DNA from: Sphingobacteriales bacterium
GTDB lineage: Bacteria > Bacteroidota > Bacteroidia > Chitinophagales > Chitinophagaceae
Assembly: GCA_024642285.1 (NCBI GenBank)
Contig: JAHEBJ010000002.1
Span: forward strand, 1-64,000
DNA length: 64,000 nt
Direction of reading: 5' to 3'
In this document: in pieces, positions 27,167-35,425 of the stretch
Numbering within the stretch: the stretch's first letter is position 1
Layout: each line of letters starts with the position of its first letter
Program-made: the position numbers and the translations under genes
Notes under the pieces: generated by a model
Told to the model about the DNA's origin: nothing
Databases searched by the model: none
Seen by the model: the letters and a program-made list of their open reading frames with translations, nothing else

Positions 27167-27185
27167 TTTAAATCTTTTTATTTTT

Positions 27186-27842
27186 TTAGAATTGCATTTC
27201 CGGAATCTCTCCTTCAACAATCAGCTTTCCAGCAGTTTTACCAACTATTTCCTCAACAGAAACACCCGGCGCTCTTTCTAATAATTTAAATCCATCGTCA
27301 GTAATTTCTAAAACAGCTATTTCCGTTACAATTTTTTTAATACACTTAATTCCTGTGAGCGGTAAAGTACAGGCAGGTAATAATTTACTTTCCCCCGCCC
27401 GGTTTGTATGCATCATGGCAACAATAATATTTTTGGCACTTGCAACAAGATCCATAGCGCCGCCCATTCCTTTAACCATCTTGCCGGGTATTTTCCAGTT
27501 GGCAATATCTCCCTGCTCACTTACTTCCATAGCGCCTAAGACGGTGAGGTCAACTTTGCCGGCACGTATCATTCCAAAGCTCATAGCGCTGTCGAAAATA
27601 GAAGAGCCGGGTAATGTGGTAATGGTTTGCTTACCTGCATTGATAAGATCTGCATCTTCTTTACCTTCAACAGGAAAAGGTCCCATACCCAATAAACCGT
27701 TTTCGCTTTGCAACACTACATTAATCCCTTCGGGAATGTAATTGGCTACCAGCGTTGGTATTCCAATGCCCAGGTTTACATAGTACCCGTCTTTGAGTTC
27801 CTTTGCTATGCGTTGTGCTATTTGTTCTTTAGTTAAAGCCAT
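27186..27842 (-). CDS. 3-oxoacid CoA-transferase subunit B
   Basis: Small subunit of a family I CoA-transferase that moves CoA between succinate (or acetate) and a 3-oxoacid such as acetoacetate. The ATG at 27842 (MALTKEQIAQRIAKEL) is preferred to a TTG two codons upstream. The 218 residues contain the catalytic Glu in VVLQSENGLLGMGPFP, GIGIPTLVANYIPEG, and KGMGGAMDLVASAKNIIV. Subunit A is the next gene upstream, 108 bases away. Substrate preference (succinyl-CoA or acetyl-CoA) cannot be told from sequence alone. Confidence 0.9.
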   Translation of the reverse strand: MALTKEQIAQRIAKELKDGYYVNLGIGIPTLVANYIPEGINVVLQSENGLLGMGPFPVEGKEDADLINAGKQTITTLPGSSIFDSAMSFGMIRAGKVDLTVLGAMEVSEQGDIANWKIPGKMVKGMGGAMDLVASAKNIIVAMMHTNRAGESKLLPACTLPLTGIKCIKKIVTEIAVLEITDDGFKLLERAPGVSVEEIVGKTAGKLIVEGEIPEMQF

Positions 27843-27950
27843 GGTCAATTCGATAATTTGATAATCAGCTGATTTGCTAATTTCTTAAATTCAAAATCTA
27901 ATGCTGATTCTAAAAATGCCGACACTACCTTTATCACGCCAGCAAATTGG

Positions 27951-28652
27951 TTATTTAGCAGATTTTGTTACTGTTCTTTGTTCAATTCTTTTTTCGTAAT
28001 TCACCCCCTCGAAAATGCGATGTACATAAATCCCGGGCGTATGAATAGTATTCGGGTCTAACTCTCCAGGCTCAACCAATTCATCCACTTCGGCAATGGT
28101 AATCTTTCCGGCCATAGCCATCAGCGGATTAAAATTGCGGGCTGTGTCTTTAAAAATAAGATTGCCATCAGTATCTCCCTTCCATGCTTTTACAATGGCA
28201 AAGTCAGCATCAAAAGCATATTCCAGTAAATACTCTTTATCATTAAATACTCTTGATTCTTTTCCTTCTGCAACTTCGGTTCCAACGCCGGCTGGCGTAA
28301 ATATAGCCGGCATGCCATAACCGGCAGCCATGCACCTTGTAGCCAATGTACCCTGCGGTATTAATTCTACTTCCAGTTCGCCACTTAGCAATTGTCTTTC
28401 AAACTCGGCATTCTCTCCTACATAAGAGGACACCATTTTCTTAACCTGCTTTTGTTGCAGCATCAATCCTATTCCAAAATCATCAACGCCTGCATTATTC
28501 GAAATGCAGGTAAGATTCTTTGGACCTTTTTTTACAAGTGCGGCAATACTGTTTTCGGGAATGCCACAAAGGCCAAATCCTCCGAGCATTAAAACTGCTC
28601 CATCATTAATATCTGCAACTGCAGCATCCGCATTTTTATAAACTTTATTCAT
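27951..28652 (-). CDS. 3-oxoacid CoA-transferase subunit A
   Basis: Large-partner subunit A of the CoA-transferase, 233 residues. The signature GAVLMLGGFGLCGIPENSI lies near residue 20, followed by LTCISNNAGVDDFGIG, ELIPQGTLATRCMAAG and GMPAIFTPAGVGTEVAEGK, the oxyanion and CoA-binding regions of the family. It starts one base after the stop of the DUF4296 gene, so it is probably read from the coaBC-DUF4835 transcript. Together the pair would allow ketone-body or 3-oxoacid use. Confidence 0.9.
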   Translation of the reverse strand: MNKVYKNADAAVADINDGAVLMLGGFGLCGIPENSIAALVKKGPKNLTCISNNAGVDDFGIGLMLQQKQVKKMVSSYVGENAEFERQLLSGELEVELIPQGTLATRCMAAGYGMPAIFTPAGVGTEVAEGKESRVFNDKEYLLEYAFDADFAIVKAWKGDTDGNLIFKDTARNFNPLMAMAGKITIAEVDELVEPGELDPNTIHTPGIYVHRIFEGVNYEKRIEQRTVTKSAK

Positions 28653-28653
28653 C

Positions 28654-29022
28654 TTATTCCGGTGAGAGGTTTGTTGGTCTTATCTTTTCATTATTCTTTC
28701 GTTCGGCCTGCGTGGTCATACTATCCAGAATTTGTTTGAACGCCGACGTATTGGTTTTATAATAATCAAAACTTTTATAAAAAGCTTCTTTACTCACTTT
28801 GTGAATGGCAAATATCTGTTGCTGTAAATTCAGGTTTTCTTTTACTGCATCTTTTGCCGAATCTTTACTAATAAACTCTTTGGTGTATGCATCCGCATTG
28901 ATCACATCCCACAACACAGCCTGCATTTTTTCGGGATTAAGTACACCCTCAGGTATTTCTTCATTGCTGCCACAGGAAGATAATAAAAACAAAGAGAAAA
29001 ACAATATGAATATCCTGCTCAT
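28654..29022 (-). CDS. DUF4296 lipoprotein
   Basis: Small lipoprotein of 122 residues with signal MSRIFILFFSLFLLSSC and lipobox Cys17. The mature part has the family pattern VLNPEKMQAVLWDVINADAY, a long helical region, and FYKSFDYYKTNTSAFKQILDSM. This matches DUF4296, found next to conserved envelope genes across Bacteroidota; function unknown. Its ATG overlaps the stop of the DUF4835 gene by four bases (ATGA), so the two products are likely made together. Confidence 0.83.
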   Translation of the reverse strand: MSRIFILFFSLFLLSSCGSNEEIPEGVLNPEKMQAVLWDVINADAYTKEFISKDSAKDAVKENLNLQQQIFAIHKVSKEAFYKSFDYYKTNTSAFKQILDSMTTQAERKNNEKIRPTNLSPE

Positions 29023-29936
29023 TTCAATTCATCTTTATATTTACCTGCATTGGTAATATCAAGCTTTTGCAGTAATTCGGATGCTCTGCTTTTGTCTTGT
29101 TGAGGTGCTTTGGTAAATATTTTTATCATTTCGGTTGATTTTCCCTGGAAAAAAAACTGGCTGATCATTTTATTAGGGTTATCGGTGATGAAATTATTGA
29201 GCAGGTTTAACACGTTCATTATTTCAACCCTTGCGCCATTTTCATCTTCGTACAATTTATCCAAGCCCAGTCGGTAATAATTATAGTATACGTCATGCAT
29301 AATGGTGTAGCGACTGTTCATCATATTCTCAACCAGCCAATAACGGTTTCTAATACCATCGAAAGCTTTCCATCCCGCAATTCCACGACCATCAGGTGCA
29401 TTATTAACAATGTTCTGGGCTTTTTGGAAGTAAGGATCGCCTCCACGTAATGAAAACGAATCGTAATCAAATCCCAATATCATATAAACATAGTAGGCCA
29501 ACACCGCTGTCAGGTTTGAAGTTAAAGCATCAGCACCGGACACCCGATTTTCATTAAATTCCCCCACTTGAAACTCAACATACTTGAAAATAAAATTATC
29601 GTCCTTAAAATTAATAATTGGAGACAAATAAGATGTGTTGTAAACGGGTCTGGCGGCCTGCACCGTAAGGGAAGCAGTGTAAACATTCAGCTCGCTGGTA
29701 GATTGAAGGTTTAATAAAAAATTACATTCTATTTTTTCATTTTGCTGGTAAGTATCAGAAGTCCATTTTCGATTATTAATAAAATTATACAACGCAGTCT
29801 GTAACGTACGAAACACATTCTGATTGACATTGTTTTGCACCTGGCTGCTTACGATCGTAACATTTGCCTTTAATTCCTGGGCACCAGCAATTTTAAATGC
29901 AACGAGCAGTATAATAAGTAATTTAATTTTACGCAT
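29019..29936 (-). CDS. DUF4835 family secreted protein
   Basis: A 305-residue protein with signal peptide MRKIKLLIILLVAFKIAGA cut before QELKANV. Hallmarks of DUF4835 are LKANVTIVSSQVQNNVNQNV, FRTLQTALYNFINNRKW and ADALTSNLTAVLAYYVYMILG, and GWKAFDGIRNRYWLVENMM. The family is near-universal in Bacteroidota next to coaBC and DUF4296. Some annotation sets call it PorD and link it to type IX secretion; I recall this but cannot confirm it here. It overlaps coaBC by eight bases and DUF4296 by four, in a coupled operon. Confidence 0.83.
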   Translation of the reverse strand: MRKIKLLIILLVAFKIAGAQELKANVTIVSSQVQNNVNQNVFRTLQTALYNFINNRKWTSDTYQQNEKIECNFLLNLQSTSELNVYTASLTVQAARPVYNTSYLSPIINFKDDNFIFKYVEFQVGEFNENRVSGADALTSNLTAVLAYYVYMILGFDYDSFSLRGGDPYFQKAQNIVNNAPDGRGIAGWKAFDGIRNRYWLVENMMNSRYTIMHDVYYNYYRLGLDKLYEDENGARVEIMNVLNLLNNFITDNPNKMISQFFFQGKSTEMIKIFTKAPQQDKSRASELLQKLDITNAGKYKDELK

Positions 29937-31122
29937 GTAACAGATTAATAATTGAGTTTACAATATCTATGGCTACTTCTTTTTTCGATTTTATACCGAA
30001 CGGGTAAGAATTTCCGCTTCTGTCAAAAATAGTGATTTTGTTAGTATCATGTCCAAATCCGGCGCCGGCATCGTTTAGGGAGTTCAATACAATCAAGTCA
30101 GCATTTTTTGATTCCAGTTTTTTTAAAGCATTTTCTTTTTCGTTATTTGTTTCCAAAGCAAAACCTATCAGCAATTGTCCATTCTTCTTTTGGGAACCAA
30201 GTGTTTTTAAAATATCGGCTGTTTTAGTCAGATGAACAGATAAGTCATCTTCGGTTTTTTTAATTTTTTCTGATGCTGTATTTACTGGTGTATAATCTGC
30301 AACGGCAGCACTCATTACTGCAATGTCGGTGTCGGAGAAAATACTTTGCGAAGCTTCGAACATTTCTGCTGCAGTTTTCACTTTAATAATATTTATTCCT
30401 GCAGCAACTGAAATATTTGAAGGACCAAGTACCAGAGTTACATCAGCTCCGCGGTTTCGCATTTCTTCGGCAATGGCTACACCCATTTTTCCGCTGGAAT
30501 GATTACCAATAAATCGAACGGGATCAATCGGCTCGTAGGTAGGCCCTGCGGTAATTAAAACCTTCTTGCCCGCCAACTCATTTTTCTGCAAAAAAAAACC
30601 GTTGAGCCATGTCAGAATAGCCTCAGGCTCTGCCATCCTGCCCTTACCTACCAGTCCGCTGGCGAGTTCTCCTTCCTCAACCGGGATAATTTGATTGCCA
30701 AAACCTGATATGGTCTCCAGGTTTTTCCTGGTTGATCCGTGTTCCCACATATCCTCATCCATTGCCGGCGCTACAACAACCGGGCAGGTTGCCGACAGAT
30801 AGACTGCCATCAACAGATTGTCGCACAGTCCTGCAGCCATTTTAGCAAGCGTATTTGCACTTAAAGGGGCAATCAACATAATATCGGCCCAACGGCCAAG
30901 CATTACGTGATTGGCCCAGGAATCGTTCTCAGACAGATCGGATAAAACCGGATTTTTTGAAAGTGTTGACAAAGAAAGCGGTGTTACAAAATCTTTAGCA
31001 GCCGATGTCATTACAATTTTTACTTCTGCGCCGGCCTTTACCAATAAACGGGTGAGTATTGCGGCTTTATATGCAGCAATACTTCCACTTACTCCTAATA
31101 ATATTTTTTTTCCTTCTAACAT
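29929..31122 (-). CDS. coaBC: Bifunctional phosphopantothenoylcysteine decarboxylase / phosphopantothenate-cysteine ligase
   Basis: CoaBC carries out two steps of coenzyme A synthesis: ligation of phosphopantothenate with cysteine and decarboxylation to phosphopantetheine. The 397 residues have the CoaC flavoprotein domain (GVSGSIAAYKAAILTRLL, active-site His in WANHVMLGRWAD, PAMDEDMWEH) and the CoaB domain (VLITAGPTYEPIDPVRFIGN, SSGKMGVAIAEE, VMSAAVADYTP, IGFALETNNE). The length is normal. A terminator-like hairpin with a T-run ends directly against its ATG, which may set expression relative to bamD-rpoZ upstream. Confidence 0.95.
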   Translation of the reverse strand: MLEGKKILLGVSGSIAAYKAAILTRLLVKAGAEVKIVMTSAAKDFVTPLSLSTLSKNPVLSDLSENDSWANHVMLGRWADIMLIAPLSANTLAKMAAGLCDNLLMAVYLSATCPVVVAPAMDEDMWEHGSTRKNLETISGFGNQIIPVEEGELASGLVGKGRMAEPEAILTWLNGFFLQKNELAGKKVLITAGPTYEPIDPVRFIGNHSSGKMGVAIAEEMRNRGADVTLVLGPSNISVAAGINIIKVKTAAEMFEASQSIFSDTDIAVMSAAVADYTPVNTASEKIKKTEDDLSVHLTKTADILKTLGSQKKNGQLLIGFALETNNEKENALKKLESKNADLIVLNSLNDAGAGFGHDTNKITIFDRSGNSYPFGIKSKKEVAIDIVNSIINLLHA

Positions 31123-31158
31123 AAAAAATCCCCGCCACCAATTAAAAGTGAACGGGGT
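31123..31158 (-). terminator. Terminator-like hairpin abutting the coaBC start codon
   Basis: On the minus strand CCCCG pairs with CGGGG, with an inner CAC/GTG stem, followed by ATTTTTT and then directly the coaBC ATG. It would end most rpoZ transcripts or act as an attenuator or start-site-masking structure for coaBC. Confidence 0.65.
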
Positions 31159-31207
31159 TAAAATTATGACTTCTTAATTAAATAAGATGCTAAAATATAG
31201 ATGGCGA

Positions 31208-31549
31208 TTAACTAAACAGATCTTCATCATTCTTACGGAAGTACACTTTTTCTTCCATGAATTCGGTTGTAGCCATTAACGCAGGATTGGGCATACGCTC
31301 GTAAGCTTTTGATATTTCTATCTGCTCTTTATTCTCATGAATCTCTTCGAGGCTGTCGGTGTGACTGGCAAATTCTTCGAGTTTGTTATGCAATTCTTCC
31401 TTCAGTGTTATATTGATCTGATTTGCTCTCTTTGCAATGATGGCAATAGATTCATAAAGGTTACCGGTTTTTTCTTTGATATCCGATAATTTTTTAGGTT
31501 CAACAACGCTGCTGGTATTAGCGCTTAGCTGACGTCTGAGTTTGCTCAT
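31208..31549 (-). CDS. rpoZ: RNA polymerase omega-family subunit (Bacteroidota type)
   Basis: The 113-residue protein shows the Rpb6/omega core: KTGNLYESIAIIAKRANQIN (conserved helix that grips the beta-prime subunit), followed by a charged helix and PNPALMATTEFMEEKVYFRK. This is the divergent omega common to Bacteroidota, longer at both ends than E. coli omega. It helps assemble and stabilise RNA polymerase. It overlaps the end of bamD by 32 bases, an unusually long coupling overlap, and is the usual neighbour of bamD and coaBC in this phylum. Confidence 0.82.
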   Translation of the reverse strand: MSKLRRQLSANTSSVVEPKKLSDIKEKTGNLYESIAIIAKRANQINITLKEELHNKLEEFASHTDSLEEIHENKEQIEISKAYERMPNPALMATTEFMEEKVYFRKNDEDLFS

Positions 31550-32348
31550 TTTTTATTTCTTTAATGTGATTTAAACTTAAATTACTATAACTTTCTGCTT
31601 CCTTCAAAAGTTTACTTTCGGGGTAACGGTCAACAAAATCCTGATATTCATCAGTAACCTGCTCGTAGCGCTCAATTTGTTTTTCTTTGACACTCAACTT
31701 TGCAAATTTATAAAACGATTTTACGATCTTCAGCTTGTATTCCTCACCTCTTGCAGATTCGGGATAGTTGTTGCTGATATTTGTAAATGCTATTGCCGCT
31801 GCCCTGTACTGCCCCATATTGTAATACAATTCTGCTGCTCTGTATTCTTTTTTTTCCAGCTTGGCTCTGCACTTGTCAATTATATCACTTGCTTCCTTAT
31901 TCCTTTCTGAGCCAGGGTGCGTATTTATGAAAGTCTGCATCATGCCCATTGCCCTTACTGTATTCACCTGTTCAAGCTCAAGTTTTGGAGACTGTTTATA
32001 AAAGCAATAAGAACGCATGTAATCAACTTCCTCTGCACTATTACTATTGGGAAACACTTCTAAAAAGCCTTTAAACAGGTTTTCAGCATCGGCATACATT
32101 TCCATGTTATAAAAACAGTAAGCATATTTATAATACAGTTCTTCAAACTTAACCGTTCCTTTAAATACGGGGAAAGATTCCTCATACAATTGCTGGGCTA
32201 TCTTAAACTTCTTTTTACCATAATACTCATCAGCCATTTTAAGCTTATACTCATAGTCTTTGCTTTTGAGTACTTTATTGTATTTATTACAGGAAGTCGT
32301 AAAAAACAACAAAACAGAGACAGCCAGTAAAATTCTAAATAATTTCAT
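31518..32348 (-). CDS. bamD: Outer membrane protein assembly factor BamD
   Basis: BamD is an essential lipoprotein of the BAM complex that inserts beta-barrels in the outer membrane. The ATG at 32348 gives MKLFRILLAVSVLLFFTTSC with lipobox Cys20; the open frame extends 20 codons upstream with no support. The 276-residue protein has tetratricopeptide-type helix pairs (AQQLYEESFPVFKGTVKFEE, AENLFKGFLEVFPNSNSAEE, AAIAFTNISNNYPESARGEE). A TAATTTTG box lies 10 bases before the start. Its last 32 bases overlap rpoZ. Confidence 0.9.
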   Translation of the reverse strand: MKLFRILLAVSVLLFFTTSCNKYNKVLKSKDYEYKLKMADEYYGKKKFKIAQQLYEESFPVFKGTVKFEELYYKYAYCFYNMEMYADAENLFKGFLEVFPNSNSAEEVDYMRSYCFYKQSPKLELEQVNTVRAMGMMQTFINTHPGSERNKEASDIIDKCRAKLEKKEYRAAELYYNMGQYRAAAIAFTNISNNYPESARGEEYKLKIVKSFYKFAKLSVKEKQIERYEQVTDEYQDFVDRYPESKLLKEAESYSNLSLNHIKEIKNEQTQTSAKR

Positions 32349-32459
32349 AAAGGATTGCAAAATTAAACTAAATAACCCAAAAATGAAGGCAAAAAAACAA
32401 ATGACCAAAATTCAATAGTTAATCATTTGATAAAGAGATAGTTTAGCTTGAAATAACGA

Positions 32460-32487
32460 GATAGCCTTCCAATATTGGAAGGCTATC
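32460..32487. repeat. Perfect 28-base palindrome
   Basis: GATAGCCTTCCAAT is followed at once by its exact complement ATTGGAAGGCTATC, with no loop and no T-run. It lies between the OmpA gene ending at 32512 and the bamD promoter. It may work as a terminator of the OmpA gene, or as a binding site for a dimeric protein. Confidence 0.75.
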
Positions 32488-32511
32488 ACATCTATTTAAG
32501 AAAACCAGTAA

Positions 32512-34185
32512 TTAATTACACTTGATATCTATAGTATTCTTCTCTCCGCCACCAACTTCGCAATTAGTAGTAATCCTGTCGGCACTAATTCCCTCGCTCT
32601 CAATCAGGTATATTTTGATTGTTTCTAATCTCTTCTGGCAATTAGCCTGAGCAGATTTAGACGCTTCGGGATATCCGTTTATCGTAATCATACACTTAGG
32701 ATTAGCCTTTAACTTAGAAGCCACCGTAGCCAACATAGCCTTGTTATCTCTGCTTAGTGAGGTTGCGTTACCCTGGTAAATAAGACTAGGGTAATCGCAA
32801 GGACAAGGTATTTCTTGTACGATTGGGTCTTTGCAACATTCAGGATCGGGGCATTTACCAACACCTTCCGCATTCACAGGCTGACATTCTGTTGGAGTAA
32901 TCAACTGCTTATCCTTACAATCAGGAACGCCGTCACCATCTGTATCTCTTGTTACACCATGCGTGTCAACAGGACAACCTGCAGGGGTATTTGGCTCTCT
33001 GTCCAAATGATCACATACACCATCACCATCCGCATCATTACAGTCTGATTTAGGTATTTTAACATTACGATGATTTCTCAACTCATCATATGCGTAATCC
33101 AATGGATTGATCCACCATAAGGGTTCAACAGATTTACCACCAATGTTAACATTTATACCGATAGAAGCATAATTATAAGAATCGTAATCTCGGGTTTGGG
33201 AAGCATCACCCCATGCATGTTCTTGCCATTGCTGCCCATCAAGCAAATCAGATTTTACTATTGTAAACCTGTCTTCTATAGCTAAATTAATTCTTTTTCC
33301 CAACCTGATTGCAACACCCGCAATAAATGTGGCAGATGGTTTCAATGTGTTGTCACCCAACAAAGGTCTCCGCGTATTCTCATTATCAGCTTCTGTTTCA
33401 TATGTCTTATCCATTCCAGCTTTCAGGTCTTTTAGAATATCCTTACGCTGTTTATATGAACCGGTACCATATTTACCAACTAAACTTCTATAAAAAGTTT
33501 CATAGTTACTTCCATTGTCATCAAGAGCATTCACTTTTACATTAAACGCTGATATGCCTAACCCAGCTCCTCCATAAATAACAATGCCAGTTTTTTGTTT
33601 GTGAAAACGAATATTATTTAAAGTAAAAATACCCTGTATACTCAAGTCCTGTAACCGTGTTTGATAATTATAATATACATAATCATTTCCACGTTGCCCG
33701 ATATTTCCGTTCGCATCAGTAGGAACTGTAATACCTGTAGTGTTAGAATTTATTAAAGCATCGGGAGCATAATAACGCTGTCCAAAAGCTATATTAGAAT
33801 TCCAGGCTGGATTCTTTAAAAAATTCTCAGATGCATTATAATTCAGTCCCTGCCCTTTTGCATTCAAATATTGCAAACGCAGAGAAAACACATAGCCAAA
33901 TGCTTTACGTACATGAACTTCAAAATTGGGAAAAGTAAACGGTCTTGAAGTTACATCACCACTAATAGTGAAAACCCCAAGAGATGCACCTACTTCCCAC
34001 ATATTACGCGGTTTAGCCGGGAAATTGTATGTCCCGTTCCAAAACTCGTTTTGCTGAGACATGCCTTTTTTAGTAATTACTGAAGAGTCATAAACACTGC
34101 CAGCACCACCAACCTGAGCTGTTAATCCTGTGGAAAGTAATAATGAGAATAAACCCAACAACAATTTGCACTTTTTGCTTACCAT
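32512..34185 (-). CDS. Large OmpA-like protein with thrombospondin type 3 repeats
   Basis: A 557-residue outer-membrane protein with signal peptide MVSKKCKLLLGLFSLLLSTGLTAQ. Residues ~45-365 form a predicted beta-barrel (WEVGASLGVFTISGDV, FGYVFSLRLQYL, ATFIAGVAIRLGKRINLAIED). Two calcium-binding thrombospondin type 3 repeats follow (DADGDGVCDHLD, DTDGDGVPDCKD at ~380-425), then a Cys-rich linker (CPDPECC, CPCDYP), then an OmpA-like C-terminus. There the HTD motif reads YPE (NGYPEASKSAQ) and the LSxxRA block reads CQKRLETIKIYL, so peptidoglycan binding may be weakened. Stand-alone gene. Confidence 0.82.
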   Translation of the reverse strand: MVSKKCKLLLGLFSLLLSTGLTAQVGGAGSVYDSSVITKKGMSQQNEFWNGTYNFPAKPRNMWEVGASLGVFTISGDVTSRPFTFPNFEVHVRKAFGYVFSLRLQYLNAKGQGLNYNASENFLKNPAWNSNIAFGQRYYAPDALINSNTTGITVPTDANGNIGQRGNDYVYYNYQTRLQDLSIQGIFTLNNIRFHKQKTGIVIYGGAGLGISAFNVKVNALDDNGSNYETFYRSLVGKYGTGSYKQRKDILKDLKAGMDKTYETEADNENTRRPLLGDNTLKPSATFIAGVAIRLGKRINLAIEDRFTIVKSDLLDGQQWQEHAWGDASQTRDYDSYNYASIGINVNIGGKSVEPLWWINPLDYAYDELRNHRNVKIPKSDCNDADGDGVCDHLDREPNTPAGCPVDTHGVTRDTDGDGVPDCKDKQLITPTECQPVNAEGVGKCPDPECCKDPIVQEIPCPCDYPSLIYQGNATSLSRDNKAMLATVASKLKANPKCMITINGYPEASKSAQANCQKRLETIKIYLIESEGISADRITTNCEVGGGEKNTIDIKCN

Positions 34186-34461
34186 AATTTAATAATTAAT
34201 GTTTATTTTAAATACGTGTTTGTTAATTTTGTTCAAAAATATCAATTGCTAACCAATAATCAAATTATTTTATAACTTATTTCCTTTTGTTCAGTGTATT
34301 TTCCAGAATTTCTTAGTCAAGATACCAATTCTGTTATTTCGTTGCACACAAAATTAAGTAATTTGTTCATTGTCTGCTTTATTTTCCGGTGATAAAAACC
34401 CAAAAAAATTAAATTTATTTGACGGATATTCATTCGGTGGTATATTGCTTCAATTTTATAC

Positions 34462-35424
34462 ATGGATTTTATCAAAAATATAATTGGAGAGGAATTAAAA
34501 CTCTTTGAGAAAAAGTTTGCCGAAGCTGTCAAATCAGAAACCCGTTTGCTGGATACAATAATGAAATACATTATCAAACGCAAAGGCAAACAACTGCGAC
34601 CAATGTTTGTTTTTTTGAGTGCGAAACTACATGGCGAAATAAATGAAAGTACTTACCGGGCGGCTGCATTAGTTGAGCTTTTGCATACAGCAACACTTGT
34701 TCACGACGATGTTGTGGATGATTCATTTGAAAGACGAGGTTTTTTTTCAATCAATGCTTTATGGAATAAAAAAATAGCCGTGCTGGTTGGCGATTACCTG
34801 CTTTCTAAGGGATTGCTTCTGGCCACCACTAATAATGATTTCAGGCACCTGCATTTACTTTCGGATGCAGTGAAACAAATGAGCGAAGGTGAGCTTTTGC
34901 AATTGCAAAAAACCAGGAAACTGAATCTGGATGAAGCTGTCTATTTTGAAATCATCCGAAACAAAACTGCGTCGTTGCTTTCTTCGGCTTGTGCGGCTGG
35001 AGCATACAGCTCCAGCAAAAATGAAACGCTCACTTCGCAAATGAAAATATTTGGCGAAAAAGTTGGCATCGCCTTCCAGATTAAAGACGATTTATTTGAC
35101 TACGGTACAGATGACATTGGCAAACCTACCGGCAACGATATAAAAGAAAAAAAACTAACCCTTCCGTTGATCTACACATTGAATAAAGTATCTCCGGCTG
35201 TAAAACGAAAGATAGTTTATATCGTAAAAAATGAAAACAAAGATCCGCAAAAAGTAAAATTTGTAATTGATACGGTTGCTGAAACAGGCGGTATTATTTA
35301 TGCCACCGAAAAGATGAACAAATACCGGGATGATGCGCTTGAAATATTAAACGGTTTTACTGAAAGCCCTGTAAGAAAGGGATTAGAGGAACTTGTGAGA
35401 TATACTACCGACAGAAAATATTAA
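34462..35424 (+). CDS. Polyprenyl diphosphate synthase (trans-isoprenyl)
   Basis: Condenses isopentenyl diphosphate onto allylic diphosphates to build the long side chain of menaquinone or similar. The 320 residues have the first Asp-rich motif LVHDDVVDD near 87-93, the second in FQIKDDLFDYG, plus KRKGKQLRPMFVFLSAKL and GKPTGNDIKEKKLTLPLIY. Small residues before the first motif favour a long product (C30-C40), but chain length is not certain. recJ starts one base after the stop, so they share a transcript. Confidence 0.88.
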   Translation: MDFIKNIIGEELKLFEKKFAEAVKSETRLLDTIMKYIIKRKGKQLRPMFVFLSAKLHGEINESTYRAAALVELLHTATLVHDDVVDDSFERRGFFSINALWNKKIAVLVGDYLLSKGLLLATTNNDFRHLHLLSDAVKQMSEGELLQLQKTRKLNLDEAVYFEIIRNKTASLLSSACAAGAYSSSKNETLTSQMKIFGEKVGIAFQIKDDLFDYGTDDIGKPTGNDIKEKKLTLPLIYTLNKVSPAVKRKIVYIVKNENKDPQKVKFVIDTVAETGGIIYATEKMNKYRDDALEILNGFTESPVRKGLEELVRYTTDRKY

Positions 35425-35425
35425 C

